DNA from: Bdellovibrionales bacterium
Lineage (GTDB): Bacteria; Bdellovibrionota; Bacteriovoracia; Bacteriovoracales; Bacteriovoracaceae
Length of the DNA stretch: 10,714 nucleotides
Direction: 5' to 3'
Assembly (NCBI GenBank): GCA_030633015.1
Contig: DAOVTR010000021.1
Span: 1-10,714 of the forward strand
Positions 1 through 6,034 of this stretch are shown here, in pieces (within the stretch, counting starts at the first letter, position 1; each line of letters starts with the position of its first letter). Position numbers and translations under genes: made by a program. The notes under the pieces are model-generated. The model was not told the DNA's origin and did no database searches. It saw only the letters and a program-made list of their open reading frames with translations.

Positions 1-727
1 AACCTGAACAGACCCCTAGAGTAACAACGGTAGCGAATAGTACAGCCATGGATGGAAATTGCATTCCTATAATGAAAATGCCAACAATAAAAGTAATAGG
101 AATGATAGTCATGCTATCAGTTATCATTGATTTAAATTCAGAAATATCAATGGCCATTTGACCAGTGAATGCTTTTTGGTTAGCAACGAGATTGAAATAT
201 TTAATATATTTGGATATATTTTTATATAAATTAATTCGTTGTAAACTATCCAATTTATTTGTTGTGGGTTCAACTAAAACAGTTAATCCCTTAAAGTCTT
301 TTGAAAAAAGTATATTTTTAGCAAAATTACTTTTTTGTAGGCGAGATTTAATTTGGTTTTGCGAGTAGTTCTTAATTTGAGTAGGTTCTAAAATATTTAC
401 TGAATCAAATCCATCTTCAGTGGCAATTGTCATTTCAGTTGTAAAAACACTATGTACTTTTTTTACATTATTTTCTTTTTCTATTTGGGTGATTAGATTA
501 GATATTTGAGTAAGAAATTTGTTAGTAAGTCCATTTTTATTTTCAAAATAGTAAAGTAGTATATCATCTTGATTGAATTTTTCTCTAACTTCATCATTTA
601 ATAATTTAATTTTGGATTGCGGATTTATATACGTTGCAGGAGTATTGTCAATTTTTAACCGATATAGTGGTAGTGTTACAATTATAAACATTGCAATTAG
701 AATTATAAGGTATTTATTAAAAATCAT
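1..727 (-). CDS. RND/MMPL-family exporter, N-terminal 242 residues (cut by the window edge)
   Basis: Translating the minus strand from the ATG at 727 gives an open frame running off the left edge. Residues about 5-22 form a hydrophobic first membrane helix. A soluble, Asn/Lys-rich periplasmic loop follows (about 23-203), then two more helices (about 206-222 and 224-242). The stretch just before TM2, TGQMAIDISEFKSMITDSM (188-206), matches the pattern that precedes TM2 in MMPL/RND permeases. This topology (one TM, large loop, TM bundle) is that of the first half of an inner-membrane, proton-driven RND exporter of the MMPL/HpnN class, normally about 750-1000 residues. Its ATG overlaps the stop of the upstream barrel gene by one base (TAATG). 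A GGGAG Shine-Dalgarno lies at 734-738 inside that gene, so translational coupling is likely. The substrate is unknown; MMPL proteins typically move lipids or hydrophobic metabolites. The family call is fairly sure, the substrate is not. Confidence 0.8.
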   Translation of the reverse strand, partial: MIFNKYLIILIAMFIIVTLPLYRLKIDNTPATYINPQSKIKLLNDEVREKFNQDDILLYYFENKNGLTNKFLTQISNLITQIEKENNVKKVHSVFTTEMTIATEDGFDSVNILEPTQIKNYSQNQIKSRLQKSNFAKNILFSKDFKGLTVLVEPTTNKLDSLQRINLYKNISKYIKYFNLVANQKAFTGQMAIDISEFKSMITDSMTIIPITFIVGIFIIGMQFPSMAVLFATVVTLGVCSG

Positions 728-2439
728 TAAAAGCTCCCAACTAGTCCTAGAGATAAAAGTTTATTGTCTTTATAAAAGCCTAGATTAGTACCTTCTTTTC
801 CGGCAAAATATAAAAAGTTAGTGTATAGTTCTAAATTTTCAAATCCCAAATACGAAAGTTGTAATTTATTTAATGAATCCTGAGTACTGATTGAAAAGAT
901 GGATCTTAAATTAATTTTAATCTCTTCGTTCGATATCAGATATTCAAGTTGAGCACTTACAGTTGCTTGAGATGTTAGACCTGGTATATTTTCTTTTGTC
1001 ATCCAGTAGTTTCCGTTTATTTGTAGATAAAAATTAATTGGTATTTTATTAAATTGATATTCCCATGAGATGCCATAGTCTAATAAGTTTTCTTTTGATA
1101 TTACAAGATTATCAAGGATAATGGTCTTGTCGAGTGTAAGTGCAAATTCTTGTTTGAATACGGAGCTTCCAAAACTAAATGAGCTATCAATTCCCACAAA
1201 ACTAATTCTTTCATATGCTTTTTTAATGAGCTGGTCGCTATAAGTTAAAATAGCCGTACTTATGGGAGTGCCAGTGCTTATAGCATTAACAAAGTTTTGG
1301 TTAATATATAAGCTAGGAGAGAGGCTTATAAGTGTAGCATAATTTATACCAATATCTATTTTAGAATGAGTGTAATCAAATCGAATCCCCCAGAGATCAC
1401 CAATTTCTTTTGTTGTGATAACCTTTCCGTAAGTTAAAATTTCCTTAATAATATCGCTGGAAGGAACACCTTGAAGGTTTCCACTGCTTTGATTTATGGG
1501 GGACCATATGCTTTGACTGTTTGGCAATAGATGTTCTTTTTGATTCGGGCCATATATAATCTGTAATTTGTTACCTCTCCAATAGCTATCAACTTTTAAA
1601 AGCAGATTGCCTAGCAGTCTATCCTTTTTATCATAGGTAAAATATGAACTTAAATTTTCTCTGGATATTTTATCATTTGGTGATATTTCATCGAGTTTTC
1701 CCCACGTTATATTTTGAAATCCCGCGGTGACAGTGAGTTTGTTTGATGAGTATTTTAAAAATGTATTTAAATAATCAAAATTATTAACAAGATCATTTGT
1801 AGAACCGGTTTGTATTTGATTATAATAATTAATTCCTACGTTTAACGCATAATTATTACCCAATGTTGTTTGAGTCCATAGTTTTGCTTGTGAACTAGTT
1901 TGATATTTGGCCAGTGTTGAATCAGTAAATTTAGATTGGCTTATCTGAAGTTCTTTTTTAGAAAAAGAAAATTGTTTATTTGTTTTTCTAATGCGTTTAG
2001 CTGTTATTGATGGTGCAATTTTTTTTCCAAAACTAATTGTTTGATTGTTTTTTTCTTGTAGATAATATTTTGTTACTTGTTTTAGGAATTTGTTGGTTTT
2101 AATTTTTTTAGTTTTTAAAAATAAGATTGCTTTTTGGCAGTTCGATTGCTTTAGACAGGGGCCTAAAATGAATTGATTGTTTTTTTTTATAATTAGTTTT
2201 AAGTTGTATCTTTGGGATACAACTCGTGCAAGTTTTAATTTAGTTGATTTAAATTTCAAAAAATATTTTTTTATTTTTTTTGTTTTTATATATATTTTTT
2301 TTCCATTTTTTTTATAAAGCTTTATCTTATTTGTTAGTTTTGATTTGTTAAAAGTTTGATAAAGGGTATTTGATTCGCCAAAAGTATTTTGGCAATAGAA
2401 TATTCCAACGTAAATTATTGCAATTGTTAGTTTGTGCAT
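727..2439 (-). CDS. Outer-membrane beta-barrel protein with lysine-rich N-terminal region
   Basis: This 570-residue protein starts with a Sec-type signal peptide (hydrophobic residues about 4-16; possible cleavage after TFG at 19-21). Residues about 31-160 are strongly basic: 32-70 hold about 17 lysines, and two cysteines follow at 95 and 101 that could form a disulfide. From about 185 to the end the sequence alternates polar and hydrophobic residues as in transmembrane beta strands. It finishes with aromatic Phe in LSLGLVGSF, the usual C-terminal signal for insertion by the BAM complex. The motif ITWGKLDEISPNDKISRENL (244-263) resembles the WG..D..sP.D motif of DUF1302-type porin-like proteins. 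Such proteins are often encoded with RND/MMPL exporters, which fits the one-base overlap with the exporter gene downstream. Upstream spacing to the ThiF-nitroreductase gene is 34 bases. No good Shine-Dalgarno is visible before the ATG; the start was chosen because it gives the signal peptide directly. The role (outer-membrane partner or channel for the exporter) is inferred. Confidence 0.7.
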   Translation of the reverse strand: MHKLTIAIIYVGIFYCQNTFGESNTLYQTFNKSKLTNKIKLYKKNGKKIYIKTKKIKKYFLKFKSTKLKLARVVSQRYNLKLIIKKNNQFILGPCLKQSNCQKAILFLKTKKIKTNKFLKQVTKYYLQEKNNQTISFGKKIAPSITAKRIRKTNKQFSFSKKELQISQSKFTDSTLAKYQTSSQAKLWTQTTLGNNYALNVGINYYNQIQTGSTNDLVNNFDYLNTFLKYSSNKLTVTAGFQNITWGKLDEISPNDKISRENLSSYFTYDKKDRLLGNLLLKVDSYWRGNKLQIIYGPNQKEHLLPNSQSIWSPINQSSGNLQGVPSSDIIKEILTYGKVITTKEIGDLWGIRFDYTHSKIDIGINYATLISLSPSLYINQNFVNAISTGTPISTAILTYSDQLIKKAYERISFVGIDSSFSFGSSVFKQEFALTLDKTIILDNLVISKENLLDYGISWEYQFNKIPINFYLQINGNYWMTKENIPGLTSQATVSAQLEYLISNEEIKINLRSIFSISTQDSLNKLQLSYLGFENLELYTNFLYFAGKEGTNLGFYKDNKLLSLGLVGSF

Positions 2440-2473
2440 ATGCTACAATGATAAATAAAATTTAGTTTAAGAG

Positions 2474-4477
2474 CTATGCGGTAAATTTATCTAAATCTTT
2501 TCTTAGGGTTCCCTGTTTGGGAATACTGCCTTTCCCAATTTTAAGAAGAATATATGGAATTTCATTTTGTTTTAAATTTAATATGGAAGATAATAATATA
2601 GTGTTTTTCTTTAGTATTTTAAGCTCTTTGGGATTTAAAAGCGATGGTTTTAATTTGTATATAGATAAGAAAATACTTGCCATACCAATGGGTTGAATAT
2701 CAAGCCCTTGAAGAGTAGATTCAAGCCATATTTTTTCCATTGTTTCTCCTGCTTTTATATAAGACTTAGGGGTTGAATCTTCTCCTTTTATCAAAATTAA
2801 TCCAGAAGAATTTAGTACATTTTTCTTTGCTACATTTGCAAAAATTAGATCGATTCTGAATATGCTAAATAATATTTTTGCAATTGTCCACGAAGATAAT
2901 ATTTTTAATATTTTAGATTCAAGCCAGTTTAAATTAAGATTTTTAGTATGAAATCCATATTTTTTATCTTTTGCTGATTTAATATCAAACATTGTATGAT
3001 TAATTAAGTGCATATGCATATTTTTCCTTTTGCATCGGAGGCGTTCTAGTGAATATGCAATATTAGAAATTTTCCTGATTTCATTTTTTGATTTAATAAA
3101 TTTAACGTCAATTCCATTTTGTTCAGTCGAGTTAATAGTTTCTATAATGTTATTGTCAATATCCATTTTTTTAAACTTGGTTCTGTTTGTATGACGATCA
3201 TTTATGACTGTTAGATGGACATTGGTTTGAATACTTTTATCGTAAGCAAAATTTAATCGTGCAATTTTATGACTAATATTTATTATTTTTTCATCTTTAT
3301 TTAAATATTGAATGTCTGTTTTAAGATGCAAAGCTGATGCTGCAATTTTCATATTATAAATAACAGCGCCACATGAAAGAGATGAGGCTAGTTGATTAAA
3401 ATTATAATCTGATTGATCAGCTGAACTATCAAGAAAAATGGATATTGAGTTGTCTTCAATTTTAAATTGCCAGGGCTGACAATTATCTCCAGAAGGTGCG
3501 AGAATTCCGGCACTAACAATATATTTTAGGCTAGTGTTAGAAATAGTATTTGTATTGTTCTCGTCCCATGGAATTGCAAGTTCAGGAGATTGAAGATAGT
3601 TTTCAATATTGGTTAATTGGACTTTTCCAATCTGTTTCATGATTTTCATTATGGGGCCTTTTAGTCCCCAGCGCAGTACTCCATTTTTAAATTTTCTGGT
3701 GTAAAGATCATATTGTATAAAATAAGGCACAGGTCTAATTTGTGGTCTGCTAAGTAAAATTCTTATTGATTCTGTGCATGCCGTAGAGGTTGCAAGGGTG
3801 CAACCAATAGTGATGGAAGGCCCTATTTTTTCTTGTAGCTTTATATATCGATTATCTCCATAGCTTCGGTGGGTTGCTTTTGGTGTTAGGCCTAGTAAGA
3901 AATTAAGATATACTTCTGGTTCATGTGATTGATCATTTACATCAAAATATTTATCAAAAGTCATTTTGTTTGTTGGTGAAAATACTAACATGGCCGAACT
4001 AAGGCCTATCGGTCCTGCGGTGATAACGTAAATACCTTTTTCGTATGCTTTATTAAATAGTAGGCGTCTTATTTTAAAATTAAAAAAATCAAGTCCATCA
4101 ACTACTAAATCGACATTATCTAAAAAGTCATCAATGTTTTGTTCGTTGATGCCATTTTTGAAAATATTAATTTCACAGTGTGGATTTATATCTAGAGCTT
4201 CATTTTTCATAACTTCAGCTTTGTGTTTGCCATAGTTGCTTTTCTTCGCGCCATATTGACGATTTGTATTTGCTGCTTCAAATACATCGAAATCTGCAAT
4301 ATTAAATTTTCCTACCCCAATCCTAATCATATTTATTAGATGGTGACCTCCAACTCCTCCCATTCCGGGAATTGCAACCTTTTTATTTGATAGTAAATAC
4401 TGTTCGCTTTTAGTTAGGATTCCTATATTTCTTGAATATGCATCAATTTGAAAACTATATTTGTCAAGTTTAGTCAT
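2474..4477 (-). CDS. Fused ThiF/E1-like adenylyltransferase and nitroreductase-like protein (Rv1355c/'MoeY'-type architecture)
   Basis: This is a 667-residue two-domain protein. Residues about 25-255 form a ThiF/MoeB/E1-like Rossmann domain. It has the nucleotide loop GMGGVGG (38-44), acidic DFD (62-64), N-T-N-R-Q (70-74), K86, and the DGLDFFNFK segment (127-135). No CxxC zinc pairs are seen. C226 and C234 are the only cysteines near where some E1 proteins carry a catalytic one. Residues about 315-650 look like a nitroreductase/FMN-type domain: ILAPSGDNCQPWQFKI at 325-340 matches its N-terminal flavin/substrate motif, GLDIQPIGM lies at 591-599, and PYILLKIGKG at 641-650. The same order and a similar length occur in Mycobacterium tuberculosis Rv1355c, named MoeY though its function is unproven. 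ThiF folds adenylate a C-terminal carboxylate; nitroreductase folds do flavin redox chemistry. The real substrate is unknown. This is the first gene of a three-gene operon. AGAAGG (revcomp of 4484-4489) sits 6 bases before the ATG. Confidence 0.78.
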   Translation of the reverse strand: MTKLDKYSFQIDAYSRNIGILTKSEQYLLSNKKVAIPGMGGVGGHHLINMIRIGVGKFNIADFDVFEAANTNRQYGAKKSNYGKHKAEVMKNEALDINPHCEINIFKNGINEQNIDDFLDNVDLVVDGLDFFNFKIRRLLFNKAYEKGIYVITAGPIGLSSAMLVFSPTNKMTFDKYFDVNDQSHEPEVYLNFLLGLTPKATHRSYGDNRYIKLQEKIGPSITIGCTLATSTACTESIRILLSRPQIRPVPYFIQYDLYTRKFKNGVLRWGLKGPIMKIMKQIGKVQLTNIENYLQSPELAIPWDENNTNTISNTSLKYIVSAGILAPSGDNCQPWQFKIEDNSISIFLDSSADQSDYNFNQLASSLSCGAVIYNMKIAASALHLKTDIQYLNKDEKIINISHKIARLNFAYDKSIQTNVHLTVINDRHTNRTKFKKMDIDNNIIETINSTEQNGIDVKFIKSKNEIRKISNIAYSLERLRCKRKNMHMHLINHTMFDIKSAKDKKYGFHTKNLNLNWLESKILKILSSWTIAKILFSIFRIDLIFANVAKKNVLNSSGLILIKGEDSTPKSYIKAGETMEKIWLESTLQGLDIQPIGMASIFLSIYKLKPSLLNPKELKILKKNTILLSSILNLKQNEIPYILLKIGKGSIPKQGTLRKDLDKFTA

Positions 4478-4506
4478 CGTTAGCCTTCTTATTTTTTAAC
4501 TTATTT

Positions 4507-4536
4507 AGTATATCGGTCAAATAATTATTTTTTGAA
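4507..4536 (-). promoter_or_regulatory. Predicted sigma70-type promoter for the ThiF-nitroreductase operon
   Basis: On the minus strand, TTCAAA (4536-4531) is followed after 18 bases by TATACT (4512-4507). The -35 matches 4 of 6 consensus bases and the -10 matches 5 of 6. Transcription would begin near 4500, about 23 bases before the ATG, with the AGAAGG ribosome site in between. An alternative -35, TTGACC at 4520-4515, has no good -10 at the right distance. This is prediction by eye only. Confidence 0.45.
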
Positions 4537-4561
4537 TATTTGTGTATAATTTATGTATAAT
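4532..4561 (+). promoter_or_regulatory. Predicted sigma70-type promoter for the metal-exporter operon
   Basis: TTGAAT (4532-4537) and a perfect TATAAT (4556-4561) are separated by 18 bases. Transcription would start near 4568 and give a leader of only about 20 bases, ending in the AGGAG ribosome site. A second TATAAT at 4545-4550 lacks a good -35. The leader is too short for a riboswitch. The -35 box overlaps that of the divergent promoter on the other strand. Confidence 0.55.
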
Positions 4562-4564
4562 TAA
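4543..4564 (+). repeat. Two tandem 11-base repeats over the -10 region
   Basis: TGTATAATTTA (4543-4553) is followed directly by TGTATAATTAA (4554-4564), identical at 10 of 11 positions. Each copy contains TATAAT. The spacing of about one helical turn would put both copies on the same DNA face. It could be a duplicated -10 element, a regulator-binding site, or chance in AT-rich DNA. Confidence 0.5.
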
Positions 4565-4577
4565 TCATATTTTTATC

Positions 4578-4582
4578 AGGAG
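4578..4582 (+). promoter_or_regulatory. Ribosome binding site that sets the start of the NifX-like gene
   Basis: AGGAG lies 5 bases before the ATG at 4588, a good spacing. A TTG codon at 4585 is in frame just upstream but would sit only 2 bases from this site. The ATG at 4588 is therefore the preferred start. Confidence 0.75.
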
Positions 4583-4587
4583 ATTTG

Positions 4588-4974
4588 ATGTTAATCGCAC
4601 TTCCAATAAATGAAGATGGATCAAAAATTGTAGTTAGAACAGGAAGAGCTCCTTTTTTTGGAATCTATAAGCTCGATCTACAAAAAAGTGAAATTGAGTA
4701 TATTGAAAAAATTGAAAATGGGCACAGTATTGAAGAACTAGAGGGGGTTGGTCATCATGAGCAACACACAGAAACGGAAATAGAGCATCATCGAAAATTT
4801 GTTAGAGCATTAAAAAAATGTGATTACTTGCTTGCTTTGGCGCTGGGACCTAATATGAGAGACGCACTTTTAAGAGAGGGGGTAAAAGTTAAGCTTTATA
4901 AAAAAAAAGATGCATCTACTCCTGATGAACTTTTAAAGTTATTTATGGATAATATTGATAAAGGGGAACAATAA
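4588..4974 (+). CDS. NifX/NifB-like small metallocluster-binding-type protein with His-rich segment
   Basis: This 128-residue soluble protein belongs by pattern to the dinitrogenase iron-molybdenum cofactor-binding family (NifX/NifB C-terminal/VnfY-like fold). It begins MLIALPINEDGSKIVVRTGRAPFFGIYKLD (split: MLIALPINEDG at 1-11, then GRAPFFGIY at 19-27). Near the end it has the typical LGPNMRDALLREGVKV (86-101). Between them is a histidine-rich stretch with H46, H56, H57, H60, H67 and H68, plus C78, which could bind metal. It has no signal peptide, so it should be cytoplasmic. Its stop overlaps the ATG of the metal exporter by one base (TAATG), so the two are made together. No nitrogenase genes are nearby. 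The plausible role is metal binding, chaperoning or sensing for the exporter rather than nitrogen fixation; that role is inferred. Confidence 0.72.
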   Translation: MLIALPINEDGSKIVVRTGRAPFFGIYKLDLQKSEIEYIEKIENGHSIEELEGVGHHEQHTETEIEHHRKFVRALKKCDYLLALALGPNMRDALLREGVKVKLYKKKDASTPDELLKLFMDNIDKGEQ

Positions 4975-6011
4975 TGAAAATGATTTCCTTTGAATACCTT
5001 CTGCATGTTTCAGAACATACATTAATGATTAGTAGTTTTGTCTTTGCAATGATGCTTTTAGTTGAATATATAAATGTAATAACCTCTGGGAAGTGGCAAT
5101 CTTCCCTTTTGAAAAGGAGATATTTTCAATATCTTTTAGCTGCTTTCTTGGGGGTAACCCCAGGCTGTCTGGGAGCATTTGTTGCTTATACCCTTTTTGC
5201 ACATCGAAATATCTCGCTTGGTGCATTGGTTGCTGCAATGATTGCAACAAGTGGAGATGAGGCTTTTGTAATGTTTGCCATGATTCCGAAAGAGGCGATA
5301 GGACTTTCACTGATTCTTTTCTGTCTTGCAATCGTCGTAGGGTTTCTAACAGATAAAATATTTTCAAAAGATATGAACTTTTCAAGAGATCATGGTTTGG
5401 AGGTTCATCCTGAGCATGCATGTGAATGTTTTCCTACTAAAAAGATTTTTGATTACTGGAAAAATCTCTCTATTGGAAGAGGGGTGATTTTTTTTGGCTT
5501 ACTTCTTTTTGTAATAACCTTAATTATTGGTGAAGTTGGACCGGCCATTTGGAATTGGAAAAAAATAATTTTTGTGTTTATTTCATTTTTGGGAATGTTT
5601 ATAGTGGCAACTGTGCCGGAACATTTTCTAGAAGAGCATCTTTGGGGTCACGTAACTAAAAGACACCTTCCTAAAATTGTACTATGGACTTTTATAGCTC
5701 TACTTGCAGTGGAGTTTATAACTCATAATTTACAAATTGAAGAACTTATAAAAAACAATGTAATGCAGGTATTGGTTAGTGCAGGGCTTGTGGGGCTTAT
5801 TCCATCTTCGGGGCCACATCTGATATATGTGACTTTGTTTTCCAAAGGAGTTATTCCCTTTTCAACTTTGTTAGTAAGTTCAATAGTTCAAGATGGCCAT
5901 GGAATGATTCCAGTCCTTTCCCACTCTTATAAACTATTCTTCCTTGTTAAGTTGATTAATTTGGCCGTTGGATTAATTGTTGGAGGCGTAGTTTTATTGT
6001 TTATTTTTTGA
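4974..6011 (+). CDS. Putative 10TM heavy-metal/manganese exporter (ArsP_2-type)
   Basis: This is a 345-residue polytopic inner-membrane protein with about ten hydrophobic segments, among them about 15-35, 52-75, 82-101, 108-127, 171-187, 198-212, 237-250, 264-280 and 325-345. Two halves carry related signature motifs. The first has TPGCLGAF (62-69) and ATSGDEAFVM (91-100); the second has IPSSGPHLIYV (276-286) and QDGHGMIPVLSHS (306-318). This suggests an internal duplication. Between them lie HPEHACECF (145-153) and VPEHFLEEHLWGH (214-226), rich in His, Cys and acidic residues and likely metal ligands. This pattern matches the family annotated as putative 10TM heavy-metal exporter / putative manganese transporter; early database names call it arsenic efflux. 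Direction and metal are not proven by sequence. AGGGG (about 4962-4966) precedes the ATG. The gene overlaps the NifX-like gene by one base and lies 23 bases before the histidine kinase. Confidence 0.78.
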   Translation: MKMISFEYLLHVSEHTLMISSFVFAMMLLVEYINVITSGKWQSSLLKRRYFQYLLAAFLGVTPGCLGAFVAYTLFAHRNISLGALVAAMIATSGDEAFVMFAMIPKEAIGLSLILFCLAIVVGFLTDKIFSKDMNFSRDHGLEVHPEHACECFPTKKIFDYWKNLSIGRGVIFFGLLLFVITLIIGEVGPAIWNWKKIIFVFISFLGMFIVATVPEHFLEEHLWGHVTKRHLPKIVLWTFIALLAVEFITHNLQIEELIKNNVMQVLVSAGLVGLIPSSGPHLIYVTLFSKGVIPFSTLLVSSIVQDGHGMIPVLSHSYKLFFLVKLINLAVGLIVGGVVLLFIF

Positions 6012-6034
6012 TTAGTTAATAATGGAGTATTTTC

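Noticed and set aside
165..788. Plus-strand open frames of about 67-71 codons at 165-368 and 573-788
   Set aside because: They lie antisense to the exporter gene, whose minus-strand frame is open throughout with clear RND/MMPL features; no ribosome site or recognisable domain.
2474..4477. Azole-forming (TOMM/SagB-type) peptide modification enzyme
   Set aside because: An E1-like plus nitroreductase-like pair recalls such systems, but no YcaO protein or short precursor peptide is visible in the operon, and the architecture fits Rv1355c-type proteins better.
4562..4587. Manganese (yybP-ykoY type) riboswitch upstream of the metal exporter operon
   Set aside because: The leader after the predicted promoter is only about 20 bases and shows no conserved stem-loops; a riboswitch would not fit.
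4588..4974. Part of a nitrogen-fixation cluster
   Set aside because: The NifX-like fold alone is widespread; no nifHDK, nifE/N or other nitrogenase genes are present.
5029..5421. Minus-strand open frame of 130 codons inside the metal exporter
   Set aside because: It is antisense to a gene with strong family motifs, and its low-complexity Leu/Gln-rich translation looks like a frame shadow.
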